From positions 124,001 to 188,000 of the forward strand of contig NZ_JAFBIT010000003.1 in NCBI RefSeq assembly GCF_021531715.1: a stretch of 64,000 nt of DNA, read 5' to 3'. This DNA comes from Anaeromassilibacillus senegalensis (GTDB lineage Bacteria > Bacillota > Clostridia > Oscillospirales > Acutalibacteraceae). A program made the position numbers and the translations under genes. Below the pieces are notes generated by a model that made no database searches, had not been told where the DNA came from, and was given only the letters and a program-made list of their open reading frames with translations. Shown here piece after piece: positions 25,493-34,116 of this stretch. The number at the start of each line of letters is the position of its first letter. The stretch's first letter is position 1.

Positions 25493-25840
25493 GTGCCAAG
25501 GAGTCCAAAGAAGCCCTGCGCTTACCCCGGCTGTCCAAGGCTTACTGATAGACGCTTCTGCCCGGAGCACGAGAAGCTGGACCGGGATCGTTATAACAAG
25601 TACGAACGTAGCCCAGACGTCAACCGGAAATACGGTAGGGCTTGGAAGCGCATCCGTGACAGGTACGCAGCGGCCCACCCTCTGTGTGAACAGTGCCTCA
25701 AGGAAGGTCGGTTAACACCGGTCGAGGAAGTTCATCATATTCTTCCTATTTCCCAAGGCGGCACCCACAATGCCAGCAACCTGATGAGCCTGTGCCAGTC
25801 GTGCCACACGAAGATCCATCACGAGCTGGGTGATCGGTGA
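25493..25840 (+). CDS. HNH endonuclease (terminase-associated)
   Basis: GTG start at 25493 chosen for its AGGTG site 5 bp upstream; a longer frame exists but crosses the terminator. 115 residues. CAYPGCPRLTDRRFCPEH gives one Cys pair cluster; CEQC, VEEVHHILPISQGGTHNASNLMSLCQSCHTKIHHE is the full HNH motif with its zinc cysteines. HNH proteins next to terminases stimulate cos cleavage in HK97-type phages, and the candidate cos site starts 6 bp after this gene. Confidence 0.9.
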   Translation: MPRSPKKPCAYPGCPRLTDRRFCPEHEKLDRDRYNKYERSPDVNRKYGRAWKRIRDRYAAAHPLCEQCLKEGRLTPVEEVHHILPISQGGTHNASNLMSLCQSCHTKIHHELGDR

Positions 25841-25845
25841 CCGTA

Positions 25846-25936
25846 GGGCGGGTCAAATCTCTACGACCTTTCTACCCGGACAGCGGCGTGGGGTCACGAG
25901 CGCAAAAATCAGAAATCAAACGGGGTATTAACCCCC
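25846..25936 (+). other. Candidate cos (DNA packaging) site
   Basis: The non-coding gap between HNH and TerS holds GGGCGGGTCAAATCTCTACG (25846-25865), 19 bp, then GGCGTGGGGT (25885-25894), then AAATC, and ends with the inverted repeat GGGGT-atta-ACCCC (25922-25935). In cos phages with the HNH-TerS-TerL order the cohesive-end site lies exactly here. The element at 61826-61890 has the same blocks in the same order with identical spacing between the first two. Assignment as cos rests on location and the copy in the small element. Confidence 0.65.
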
Positions 25937-25960
25937 AGCCCGGAAAGTGAGGTGAAATGT

Positions 25961-26500
25961 GTGGCAAAAGACGGAACAATGAGAGGCGGTCAGCGTGTCG
26001 GTGCCGGAAGAAAATCCAAGGCTCTGACTGATAAAATCGCTGACGGCAGGTTAAACGGTGCGATGGTGCTCCCGGAACCGGCAGAAATCGAAGGAGCGGA
26101 TGTTCCACCGGTCAAAGAATACTTGAAAGCCGCTCAGAAGAACGGTAAAGACCTTTGTGCCGAAGAGGTATACCGGGATACTTGGAACTGGCTCAAGGCT
26201 CGTGGCTGTGAAATGTTAGTAAACAACCAGCTGATTGAGCAGTACGCCATGTCAGTCTCCCGATGGATTCAATGCGAGGAAGCGATCTCCGAGTTCGGCT
26301 TTCTGGCCAAGCATCCCACCACCGGCAATGCCATCGCTTCACCGTATGTGGCGATGAGCCAGACCTACATGAAGCAGGTCAATCAGGTCTGGTACCAGAT
26401 TTACCAGATCGTGAAAGAAAACTGTGCCGTGGAGTACGGCGGCAGAAATCCACAAGATGATTTGATGGAGCGGCTGCTCACCGCTCGGAAAGGAAACTGA
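25961..26500 (+). CDS. terS: Terminase small subunit
   Basis: GTG start at 25961 (VAKDGTMRGGQRVGAGRKS), 9 bp after GTGAGG; a GTG 9 bp further up is possible. 179 residues. RGGQRVGAGRKSKALTDKI is the typical opening of P27-type terminase small subunits; the helical rest (YRDTWNWLKARGCEMLVNNQLIEQYAMSVSRWIQCEEAISEFG...) also fits. Binds the packaging site and recruits TerL. Confidence 0.85.
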   Translation: MAKDGTMRGGQRVGAGRKSKALTDKIADGRLNGAMVLPEPAEIEGADVPPVKEYLKAAQKNGKDLCAEEVYRDTWNWLKARGCEMLVNNQLIEQYAMSVSRWIQCEEAISEFGFLAKHPTTGNAIASPYVAMSQTYMKQVNQVWYQIYQIVKENCAVEYGGRNPQDDLMERLLTARKGN

Positions 26501-26501
26501 T

Positions 26502-27287
26502 ATGTTTGAAAAAGTAAACCCGGCGCATCCCGACAAGGTGGCCGACCGTATTGCCGGTGCTCTTGTCGACCTTGCGTATCAAAAAGAGAATAATCCGAAG
26601 ATCGCCGTCGAAGTCCTGATCGGCCACGGCATCTGCCATATTATTACCGAAACCTCGGTGGCCCTCTCACCCGATGAGGTAGAGTCTGCTGTTTCCCGTA
26701 TCGCCGGGAACCTGCTGGTGGAATACCGGGAGGTTTCGCAGGACGAGCATCTGGCCGACAACCAGATCGACGGCATCCACTGCGGCGACAACGGCATTTT
26801 CAAAGGTGTCCCGGTGACTGAAGAGCAGAAAAAGCTCACCGCCATCTCCAAGCAGCTCTATGACACCTACGGCAGCGACGGCAAATACATTCTGGACGGC
26901 GACCGCCTGATCCTCTGCCAGAGCAACGCCAAGACCATCAATCTGCGTGAAGTCTTCCCGGATGCCGAGATCAACCCTCTCGGTGACTGGACCGGCGGCA
27001 CAGATGTTGACTCCGGTGCCACCAACCGTAAACTCGGCTCCGATATGGGAGACTCCGTGACCGGCGGCGGTCTACACGGCAAGGACCTCTCCAAAGCCGA
27101 CGTCAGCGTCAACATCTACGCATGGCTCAAGGCGCAGGAAACCGGTGTGCCGGTCGAGCTTGTCTGCGCCATCGGTGATGATGCCGTGGACGGTATTCCA
27201 TACGAGAAAATCGTAGAAACAGCGAGGGCCTTCATCGACCGTATCGGCGGTTTTGAGAAGTTCGCTGAGTGGGGTCTTATATGCTGA
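26502..27287 (+). CDS. metK: Phage-encoded S-adenosylmethionine synthetase, compact
   Basis: 261 residues against about 380-400 for cellular MetK. AHPDKVADRIAGALVD (residues 8-23) is the ATP/methionine motif HPDK-D-I; NQIDGIHCGDNGI and GGGLHGKDLSKADVSVNIYA match later MetK blocks (GGGAFSGKD type). The enzyme would make SAM from ATP and methionine. It starts 2 bp after terS and overlaps the methyltransferase gene by 7 bp, so it likely supplies SAM to that enzyme. The short length suggests loss of peripheral segments; activity is not proven. Confidence 0.8.
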   Translation: MFEKVNPAHPDKVADRIAGALVDLAYQKENNPKIAVEVLIGHGICHIITETSVALSPDEVESAVSRIAGNLLVEYREVSQDEHLADNQIDGIHCGDNGIFKGVPVTEEQKKLTAISKQLYDTYGSDGKYILDGDRLILCQSNAKTINLREVFPDAEINPLGDWTGGTDVDSGATNRKLGSDMGDSVTGGGLHGKDLSKADVSVNIYAWLKAQETGVPVELVCAIGDDAVDGIPYEKIVETARAFIDRIGGFEKFAEWGLIC

Positions 27288-28516
27288 TTGAGAAAAAGAA
27301 AACGGCGGAGCTGCTTCCAGCTGAATACAATCCTCGCAAGGACCTGAAGCCCGGTGATGAGGAATACGAAAAACTGAAACGCTCCATCGAGGAGTTCGGG
27401 TATGTCGAGCCGGTCATCTGGAATAAGACGACCGGTCGTGTTGTCGGTGGGCATCAGAGGCTCAAAGTTCTCATCGACCTTGGGATCACCGAGGTTGACT
27501 GTGTGGTCGTTGAAATGGACGACGCCAAGGAGAAGGCTCTCAATATCGCCCTGAACAAGATCAGCGGCGATTGGGATAAGGACAAGCTGGCCCTGCTCAT
27601 CGCTGACCTGCAGGGCGAGGACTTTGATGTTTCCCTTACAGGTTTTGATCCTGCCGAGATCGACGACCTTTTCAAGGACAGCCTGAAGGACGGTATCCAC
27701 GATGATGATTTCGATGTAGACGAGGAGCTGAAAAAGCCCACTTTCACCAAGGCCGGTGATGTCTGGACGCTCGGTCGGCACCGTCTGGTCTGCGGAGATT
27801 CCACGAAGAAGGAAACCTACGACACTCTGATGGGCGACGTCAAGGCCAACCTCGTGATCACGGACCCGCCGTACAACGTGAACTATGAAGGCTCTGCCGG
27901 GAAGATCAAGAACGACAACATGGCAAACGACGCCTTTTATCAGTTCTTGCTTGACGCCTTTACCAATATGGAAGCCGTCATGACCGGCGATGCTTCCATC
28001 TATGTGTTCCATGCGGACACCGAAGGTCTGAACTTCCGCAGGGCTTTTGCCGATGCAGGCTTCTACCTCTCCGGCTGCTGCATCTGGAAAAAGCAGTCTC
28101 TGGTGCTCGGACGCTCTCCATACCAGTGGCAGCATGAGCCGGTGCTCTATGGATGGAAGAAAAACGGCAAACACCAGTGGTACACGGGCCGCAAGGAAAC
28201 CACCATCTGGGAGTTCGACAAGCCCAAGAAGAACGGCGATCACCCGACCATGAAGCCGATTGCGCTTTTGGCATATCCGATCATGAACTCATCCATGAGC
28301 AACGCTGTGGTTCTGGACCCCTTCGGCGGTTCCGGCAGCACACTGATTGCCTGTGAGCAGTCGGATCGCATCTGCTATACCGTGGAACTGGACGAGAAGT
28401 TCTGCGACGTCATCGTGAAACGATACATCGAACAGGTCGGCTCCTCGGATGGTGTGACGGTGCAGCGTGACGGCGTGACTTTCCGCTTCGACGAAGTAGC
28501 TAATGTAGACAATTGA
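27281..28516 (+). CDS. ParB-like/DNA methyltransferase fusion
   Basis: Start ATG at 27281, overlapping metK. 411 residues. The N-terminal ParB/Srx-like part has AEYNPRKDLKPGDEEYEKLKRSI, VVGGHQRLKVLIDLG (GxHR-type motif). The C-terminal part is an amino-methyltransferase of the beta class: ITDPPYNVNYEG (motif IV) first, and VVLDPFGGSGSTLIACEQ (motif I) last. Such phage fusions methylate phage DNA, for example to escape host restriction. The SAM synthetase just upstream supports active methylation. Confidence 0.9.
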   Translation: MLIEKKKTAELLPAEYNPRKDLKPGDEEYEKLKRSIEEFGYVEPVIWNKTTGRVVGGHQRLKVLIDLGITEVDCVVVEMDDAKEKALNIALNKISGDWDKDKLALLIADLQGEDFDVSLTGFDPAEIDDLFKDSLKDGIHDDDFDVDEELKKPTFTKAGDVWTLGRHRLVCGDSTKKETYDTLMGDVKANLVITDPPYNVNYEGSAGKIKNDNMANDAFYQFLLDAFTNMEAVMTGDASIYVFHADTEGLNFRRAFADAGFYLSGCCIWKKQSLVLGRSPYQWQHEPVLYGWKKNGKHQWYTGRKETTIWEFDKPKKNGDHPTMKPIALLAYPIMNSSMSNAVVLDPFGGSGSTLIACEQSDRICYTVELDEKFCDVIVKRYIEQVGSSDGVTVQRDGVTFRFDEVANVDN

Positions 28517-28565
28517 GGCTCCTGTTTTTCTACGATAATCGGTACATATATTTCGCTGAAATGAC

Positions 28566-28594
28566 TTGCTATTCTGTGGCTTCAGAGTGATATA
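28566..28594 (+). promoter_or_regulatory. Promoter of shared type, copy 1
   Basis: TTGCTA (28566-28571), 17-bp spacer ending AGAGT, GATATA (28589-28594). The surrounding 60 bp closely resemble the copy at 29749-29777. Drives the gene at 28625. Confidence 0.65.
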
Positions 28595-28624
28595 TACAGT
28601 ACCAAAAAACAAGGAGGTAACCCC

Positions 28625-29296
28625 ATGAAAGCACTACACTACAACGTCACCGGGCAGGACCGCAAAGAACTGGTCGGCATCATCTCCAAGGTGGTCGGCA
28701 TGAAGGCCGTCTACAAATTCATGCCCACCTGCGCCTTCGTCATCAGCAACATCACCGTTGAGAAAGACGGCACGATGGTCTGGGACGAGCGCACGGATCA
28801 GGACACCATTGAGGCGGTCATCATCGCCCTTGCCGCAGCCGGATTCAACCCGGTCAAAGACGAGGCCGAAGCCGAAGAAACTGGCCTGACGATTGAGATC
28901 CCGCTCGAAAAGGTCTCGGTTGGAAACCTCACCAAGCTGCTGGATGCCAAAGGAGAACTGATCAAGAAGGCCCTTGGTATCGAGGACATCCGCATTGAAC
29001 TCAAGGACGACCGCATCGCCTTCCCGTGGTTCAAGGAGCTGCCCTCTCCCGAAGAGATCGAAGCCTACTCGCATTTCATCGCAGCCTTGTGTGAGATGGC
29101 ACTAAACCAGAAGCGGATCACCGCCAAGGAAAAGCCGGTCGACAACGACAAGTACGCATTCCGCTGCTTCCTTTTGAGGCTGGGCTTCATCGGTGACGAC
29201 TACAAGACTGAACGTAAAATCCTGCTCCGCAACCTCTCCGGCTCCTCGGCCTTCAAAAGCGGCGCAAAGAAAACGGAGGTGGAATCATGCGAGTGA
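28625..29296 (+). CDS. Phage protein of unknown function ('virulence protein'-type label)
   Basis: 223 residues, start ATG after AAGGAGGT. The N-terminal part (MKALHYNVTGQDRKELVGIISKVVG...YKFMPTCAFVISNITVEKDG) is a conserved opening in clostridial phages and mobile elements; the C-terminal part has AYSHFIAALCEMALNQKRITAKEK and KYAFRCFLLRLGFIGDDYKTERKILL. No catalytic motif is visible. It heads a group of small regulatory-like genes with its own promoter, between the methyltransferase and TerL. Confidence 0.65.
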   Translation: MKALHYNVTGQDRKELVGIISKVVGMKAVYKFMPTCAFVISNITVEKDGTMVWDERTDQDTIEAVIIALAAAGFNPVKDEAEAEETGLTIEIPLEKVSVGNLTKLLDAKGELIKKALGIEDIRIELKDDRIAFPWFKELPSPEEIEAYSHFIAALCEMALNQKRITAKEKPVDNDKYAFRCFLLRLGFIGDDYKTERKILLRNLSGSSAFKSGAKKTEVESCE

Positions 29297-29517
29297 TTTC
29301 AAAAGCGGCCCTTGAGGGCTTACGTCGCCGGTACAAGCCCGGTACACGGGTGGAGCTCCTGCAGATGGACGATGTTCAGGCCCCTCCCATCGGGACGAAA
29401 GGAACGGTCCTCGGCGTGGACGACATCGGTTCCATCATGGTCGCATGGGACAACGGCTCCGGCCTGTCAGTCGCATACGGCGCAGACCTTTGCAGGGTGG
29501 TGAGCGACGATGACTGA
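29287..29517 (+). CDS. DUF4314 protein
   Basis: 76 residues; overlaps the previous gene by 10 bp. RRYKPGTRVELLQMDDVQAPPIGTKGTVLGVDDIGSIMVAWDNGSGLSVAYGAD is a small SH3-like beta barrel, the DUF4314 domain. Found in many clostridial phages; function unknown. Confidence 0.8.
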   Translation: MRVISKAALEGLRRRYKPGTRVELLQMDDVQAPPIGTKGTVLGVDDIGSIMVAWDNGSGLSVAYGADLCRVVSDDD

Positions 29518-29686
29518 GACGATCAAAAAGCAGATCCTCGCCATCCGGGACACCGGCTTGACGAATATGTTTGATACAAACATGGTGCAGCGGCTGGCCT
29601 ACGAGCGAGACTTCTATGAGCTGGTGGTCTTCATTGAGGAGCATCGCAAGGAATATGTGCATTTCATCCTCTACGGAGAGGCATAA
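29510..29686 (+). CDS. DUF5049-type small protein
   Basis: 58 residues starting at the ATG at 29510 inside the end of the DUF4314 gene: MTETIKKQILAIRDTGLTNM, then a D-x-N-M-V-Q-R-LA-Y segment and a C-terminal VVFIEEHRKEYVHFILYGE. It matches the pattern of DUF5049 proteins, which follow DUF4314 genes. Function unknown. Confidence 0.75.
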   Translation: MTETIKKQILAIRDTGLTNMFDTNMVQRLAYERDFYELVVFIEEHRKEYVHFILYGEA

Positions 29687-29748
29687 AGTACACAATTCCA
29701 AGCCCGAATATTTGTGTAGAATACTTCGGTTTATATCGCAGAAATGAC

Positions 29749-29777
29749 TTGCTATTTCAGGCGTTTAGAGTGATATA
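29749..29777 (+). promoter_or_regulatory. Promoter of shared type, copy 2
   Basis: TTGCTA (29749-29754), 17-bp spacer ending AGAGT, GATATA (29772-29777), followed by CACTACCG. Drives the two small genes at 29820 and 30094. Confidence 0.65.
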
Positions 29778-29819
29778 TACACTACCGAAAGGAAATACAC
29801 ACAAACGGAGGAAACCACG

Positions 29820-30080
29820 ATGCGTTACATCGACCACACCAACTGCAAGACAGCCTTTGAAAAGGGCGAAGACCACGAGATCCAGAGCCTTGGAAAGCTC
29901 ACCCGCACGGCCACCAAGATTGCCGAAGCAAACGGCCTCGGAGTTCTGAAGAACCGTCAGGGCTACTACAGGATCATCAAGAAGAGCGGCCTCGGAGCCT
30001 ACGAAGACGTCCTTTCCAGCCTCGCAGAGGTTGACGCCTTCTTCAAGGACCTCGACAGCCACAAGGCCACGAAGTATTAA
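29820..30080 (+). CDS. Small hypothetical protein
   Basis: 86 residues, start ATG at 29820 after GGAGG. Basic and charged with no known domain; TRTATKIAEANGLGVLKNRQGYYRIIKKSG could be a small DNA- or protein-binding module. Cotranscribed with the next gene. Confidence 0.6.
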   Translation: MRYIDHTNCKTAFEKGEDHEIQSLGKLTRTATKIAEANGLGVLKNRQGYYRIIKKSGLGAYEDVLSSLAEVDAFFKDLDSHKATKY

Positions 30081-30093
30081 GGAGGGACCGACG

Positions 30094-30369
30094 ATGACGA
30101 TCAACGATGCGATGAGAAAGTACCGGCTGCCGAACCCCACCACTCCGGAGGACCTCGAAACCAGATGGAGCAAGGTGCTCACCTTTGGAGACAAGGTCAT
30201 CATGGCGGGAGGCTTCTACAACGGCCCCGGAAAGCCCAGCTTCTTCGGCGCAACCTACGAATTTCTTGACGACGACCACAGCTGCGAAGGCACCATCGGC
30301 CTGAGAGCAATCAGCGAGGTTGAGTTCGAGGATGACGGTCACGCCATCGCTTGGGCCATGCAACAGTAA
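30094..30369 (+). CDS. Small hypothetical protein
   Basis: 91 residues, start ATG at 30094 after AAGGAGG. MTINDAMRKYRLPNPTTPED opening; acidic C-terminal half (EFLDDDHSCEGTIGLRAISEVEFEDDGHA). No recognised domain. Strong acidity could mean DNA mimicry, but nothing more supports this. Confidence 0.6.
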   Translation: MTINDAMRKYRLPNPTTPEDLETRWSKVLTFGDKVIMAGGFYNGPGKPSFFGATYEFLDDDHSCEGTIGLRAISEVEFEDDGHAIAWAMQQ

Positions 30370-30403
30370 ACCCCGGTAAAGTAAATACCCTTGGGACATG
30401 AGC

Positions 30404-30454
30404 CGCTCGGCTCTGTTCCTCGTTATGGCGGTCGCTTCAGGCGGCTATTTTTTA
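30404..30454 (+). terminator. Weak terminator-like structure before TerL
   Basis: AGCCGC near 30402-30407 can pair with GCGGCT near 30439-30444, followed by T6. Loop is long; weak support. The gap 30370-30477 holds no gene. Confidence 0.3.
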
Positions 30455-30477
30455 TGCCTTTTTGGAGGTGATAACAC

Positions 30478-32079
30478 TTGAGGCGAATGAAGAAATACAC
30501 ACCGACGAAGTTCAAAGCAAAGGACTCCGTCTATGACAAGACAAAGGCTGACTATGCTGTCTCGTTCATCGAGTGCCTCTGTCACACCAAAGGTACATGG
30601 GCTGGAAAGCCATTCACGCTGATTGATTGGCAGGAGCAGATCATCCGGGACATCTTCGGTATCATCAAGCCCAACGGATACCGGCAGTTCAACACCGCCT
30701 ACATTGAGATACCCAAGAAGATGGGCAAATCGGAGCTTGCGGCTGCGGTCGCACTCCTGCTCACATGCGGCGACGGTGAGGAACGTGCGGAGGTCTACGG
30801 CTGCGCTGCGGACAGGCAGCAAGCCTCGATTGTTTTTGAGGTCGCAGCCGACATGGTCCGGATGTGTCCGGCCCTCAACCGCAGGGTCAAAATCCTGACG
30901 GCCACAAAGCGGATCGTGTACCTGCCGACAAACAGCTTTTATCAGGTGCTTTCGGCAGAGGCCTACTCGAAGCACGGCTTCAACATTCACGGCGTGGTGT
31001 TCGACGAGCTGCACACCCAGCCTAATCGGAAGCTCTTTGATGTTATGACCAAGGGCTCCGGCGACGCTCGTATGCAGCCGCTTTATTTCCTTATAACCAC
31101 AGCCGGGACAGACACCAAATCCATCTGCTATGAAACACACCAGAAGGCAAAAGATATCATCGAGGGCCGCAAGATTGACCCGACCTTTTACCCGGTCATC
31201 TACGGTGCCGATGAGAATGACGACTGGACGGACCCGAAGGTCTGGAAGAAAGCGAACCCTTCGCTCGGTATCACGGTCGGCATCGACAAGGTTCGAGCGG
31301 CCTGTGAGTCGGCAAAGCAAAACCCCGCCGAGGAGAACTCCTTCCGGCAGCTCCGGCTTAACCAGTGGGTCAAACAGGCCGTGCGCTGGATGCCGATGGA
31401 GAAATGGGACCGCTGTGCCTTTGCCACTAACGAAGACGACCTCGAAGGCAGGGTCTGCTATGGTGGTCTGGATCTCTCGTCCACCACGGATATTACTGCC
31501 TTTGTGCTGGTCTTTCCTCCGCTGGATGAGGACGACAAGTTTGTGATCCTGCCGTACTTTTGGATACCGGAAGAAAACATCGACCAGAGGGTCAACCGGG
31601 ATCACGTTCCTTACGATGTGTGGGAACGTCAAGGTTTCCTGCAGACCACCGAAGGTAACGTGGTCCATTACGGCTATATTGAAAGGTTCATCGAGCAGCT
31701 GGGCGAACGGTTCAACATCCGTGAGATCGCCTTTGACCGCTGGGGAGCCGTGCAGATGGTCCAGAACCTTGAGGGCATGGGCTTCACGGTCGTTCCCTTC
31801 GGACAGGGCTTCAAGGACATGAGCCCTCCGACTAAAGAGCTGATGAAGCTGGTCTTGGAGGAACGCATCGCCCACGGCGGCCACCCGGTGCTCCGCTGGA
31901 TGATGGACAACATCTATGTGCGGACCGATCCTGCCGGTAACATCAAGCCGGACAAGGAAAAGTCTACAGAGAAAATCGATGGTGCCGTGGCAACTGTCAT
32001 GGCCTTGGACCGTGCCATCCGGTGCGGCAACGATACGACCGAGAGCGTCTACGACACTCGTGGTCTTTTATTTTTATGA
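30478..32079 (+). CDS. terL: Terminase large subunit
   Basis: 533 residues. The TTG at 30478 is 6 bp after GGAGGTGA and is preferred over the ATG at 30487. ATPase: EIPKKMGKSELAAA (Walker A variant), GVVFDELHTQP (Walker B, DE). Nuclease: YGGLDLSSTTDITAFVLV (first Asp), FDRWG and DGAVATVMALDRA (later Asp residues). Powers DNA packaging and cuts at the packaging site. HK97-type with the portal gene 17 bp downstream. Unusually, TerS and TerL are separated by about 4 kb holding the SAM synthetase, methyltransferase and small genes. Confidence 0.95.
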   Translation: MRRMKKYTPTKFKAKDSVYDKTKADYAVSFIECLCHTKGTWAGKPFTLIDWQEQIIRDIFGIIKPNGYRQFNTAYIEIPKKMGKSELAAAVALLLTCGDGEERAEVYGCAADRQQASIVFEVAADMVRMCPALNRRVKILTATKRIVYLPTNSFYQVLSAEAYSKHGFNIHGVVFDELHTQPNRKLFDVMTKGSGDARMQPLYFLITTAGTDTKSICYETHQKAKDIIEGRKIDPTFYPVIYGADENDDWTDPKVWKKANPSLGITVGIDKVRAACESAKQNPAEENSFRQLRLNQWVKQAVRWMPMEKWDRCAFATNEDDLEGRVCYGGLDLSSTTDITAFVLVFPPLDEDDKFVILPYFWIPEENIDQRVNRDHVPYDVWERQGFLQTTEGNVVHYGYIERFIEQLGERFNIREIAFDRWGAVQMVQNLEGMGFTVVPFGQGFKDMSPPTKELMKLVLEERIAHGGHPVLRWMMDNIYVRTDPAGNIKPDKEKSTEKIDGAVATVMALDRAIRCGNDTTESVYDTRGLLFL

Positions 32080-32096
32080 AAGGACGGTGATGTGAT

Positions 32097-33458
32097 ATGG
32101 GTATTTTCAGCGGACTATTCAAATCCAGAGACAAGCCCACCGACAGCACAGCCGGGTCTCGCTACACCTTTTACATGGGCGGTAGCACCTCCGGCAAAGC
32201 AGTAACGGAACGCAGTGCCATGCAGATGACGGCGGTTTACTCCTGCGTCCGCATTCTGGCCGAAGCTATCGCAGGGCTCCCGCTTCATGTTTACCGATAC
32301 AACAGCAACGGCGGCAAGGAAAAAGCTATCGACCATTCGCTGTACCTGATTTTGCATGATGAGCCGAATCCGGAGATGAGTTCCTTCGTCTTCCGGGAAA
32401 CGCTCATGACACACCTGCTCCTGTGGGGCAACGCCTATGCTCAGATCATCAGAAACAGCAAGGGCGAGGTCATGGCTCTGTATCCCTTGATGCCAAACAA
32501 AATGAGCGTAGACCGGGACGAGAACGGCCAGCTCTACTACCAGTACCTTCGCTCCACGGACGAGGTCGGCGGCAAGAATGAAACGGTCATATTGAAGCCT
32601 ACGGACGTGCTTCACATTCCCGGCCTCGGCTTTGATGGGCTCGTCGGCTACAGCCCGATAGCAATGGCCAAGAACGCCATCGGCCTTGCCATCGCCACCG
32701 AGGAATACGGAGCTAAGTTCTTCGCCAACGGTGCGGCCCCTTCCGGTGTACTGGAACACCCCGGAACCATCAAAGACCCGCAGCGTGTCCGGGAGGCATG
32801 GCAGTCTCAATTCGGAGGCTCCCAGAACAGCGGCAAAATCGCCGTGCTGGAAGAAGGCATGAAATATACGCCCATTTCTATCTCCCCGGAACAGGCGCAG
32901 TTCCTTGAGACACGAAAGTTCCAGATCAATGAAATCGCTCGAATTTTCAGGGTACCACCTCACATGGTCGGTGACCTCGAAAAGTCGAGCTTTTCTAATA
33001 TTGAGCAGCAGTCCTTGGAGTTCGTGAAATACACCCTTGACCCATGGGTGATCCGCTGGGAGCAATCCATCATGCGGACGCTTCTCACCCCGGAAGAAAA
33101 GAAGTCGTATTTCGTGAAGTTCAATCTGGAAGGACTCCTTCGTGGAGATTACCAAAGCCGCATGAACGGCTACGCCACCGCAAGGCAGAACGGCTGGATG
33201 AGTGCAAACGACATCCGTGAGCTGGAAAACCTCGACCGCATTCCTGCCGAGGCTGGCGGTGATCTCTACCTTATCAACGGCAATATGCTCCCGCTTCAAC
33301 AGGCCGGAGCGTTTGCAAATACACAGAACGATGACGGAAAGGAGGAAAACACCGATGAAGAAGTTCTGGAAGTGGAAGAATCAGGCGCAGACGGAGACGA
33401 CTCCGGCACAGAGAACCCTGTACCTAAACGGGACAATCGCAGAGGAAAGCTGGTTTGA
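32097..33458 (+). CDS. Portal protein (HK97 family)
   Basis: 453 residues. AVTERSAMQMTAVYSCVRILAEAIAGLPLHVY and FVFRETLMTHLLLWGNAYAQIIRNSKGEVMALYPL are hallmark portal stretches; EIARIFRVPPHMVGDLEKSSFSNIEQQSLEFVKYTL is the conserved C-terminal wing/stem. Forms the dodecameric entry ring for DNA. The last 104 bp overlap the protease gene in another frame. The C-terminal tail is acidic and poorly conserved. Confidence 0.95.
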   Translation: MGIFSGLFKSRDKPTDSTAGSRYTFYMGGSTSGKAVTERSAMQMTAVYSCVRILAEAIAGLPLHVYRYNSNGGKEKAIDHSLYLILHDEPNPEMSSFVFRETLMTHLLLWGNAYAQIIRNSKGEVMALYPLMPNKMSVDRDENGQLYYQYLRSTDEVGGKNETVILKPTDVLHIPGLGFDGLVGYSPIAMAKNAIGLAIATEEYGAKFFANGAAPSGVLEHPGTIKDPQRVREAWQSQFGGSQNSGKIAVLEEGMKYTPISISPEQAQFLETRKFQINEIARIFRVPPHMVGDLEKSSFSNIEQQSLEFVKYTLDPWVIRWEQSIMRTLLTPEEKKSYFVKFNLEGLLRGDYQSRMNGYATARQNGWMSANDIRELENLDRIPAEAGGDLYLINGNMLPLQQAGAFANTQNDDGKEENTDEEVLEVEESGADGDDSGTENPVPKRDNRRGKLV

Positions 33459-34101
33459 CGATGACGTCACACCGCAGCTTTTCAAGGAGGAATTGAACTC
33501 CGGCAGCGGCGATATCACCGTTTGGATCAATTCGCCGGGTGGCGACTGTGTGGCCGCAGCGCAGATCTACAACATGCTGATCGATTACAAGGGCGACGTA
33601 ACCGTGAAAATCGACGGCATTGCAGCGTCAGCGGCGTCCGTCATTGCTATGGCCGGTACCAAAGTGCTGATGTCGCCTGTGTCCATGATGATGATCCACA
33701 ACCCCATGACCATCGCTATGGGCGACAAGGCCGAGATGGAAAAGGCAATCGAGATGCTCTCCGAGGTCAAGGAAAGCATTATGAACGCCTACGAAATCAA
33801 GACCGGTCTATCCCGTGCGAAGATCTCCCATCTGATGGATGCCGAAACATGGATGAACGCAAACAAGGCTATGGAGCTCGGCTTCATAGACGATGTGCTC
33901 TCCCGTGAGGAGGTATCCGATGATGACTCCCAGCCTGCGGTTCCCGTGATGTTCTCGGAGACAGCCGTAATGAACTCCCTGATGGGAAAGATTGCGGAGA
34001 AATGCAGGATCAATGCAAGACCGGCCCAGCCGGATAAGCCCCAAGGCCGCTCCGTGACAGAGCTCAGGGAGCAGCTAAACACCATCAAAAAATTCATTTA
34101 A
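33355..34101 (+). CDS. ClpP-like prohead protease
   Basis: Start ATG at 33355 after GGAGG, inside the portal 3' end. 248 residues. ITVWINSPGGDCVAAAQIYNML, then IDGIAASAASVIAMAGTKV (nucleophile Ser within AASAAS) and MMMIHNPM (His) give the ClpP/S14 Ser-His arrangement. Removes the N-terminal delta domain of the capsid protein during prohead maturation; such a domain is present in the next gene. Confidence 0.93.
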   Translation: MKKFWKWKNQAQTETTPAQRTLYLNGTIAEESWFDDDVTPQLFKEELNSGSGDITVWINSPGGDCVAAAQIYNMLIDYKGDVTVKIDGIAASAASVIAMAGTKVLMSPVSMMMIHNPMTIAMGDKAEMEKAIEMLSEVKESIMNAYEIKTGLSRAKISHLMDAETWMNANKAMELGFIDDVLSREEVSDDDSQPAVPVMFSETAVMNSLMGKIAEKCRINARPAQPDKPQGRSVTELREQLNTIKKFI

Positions 34102-34116
34102 TGGAGGTAATTTACG

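Noticed and set aside
30445-31884. Antisense open frame of 479 codons opposite terL
   Set aside because: Shadow of terL with no family signature.
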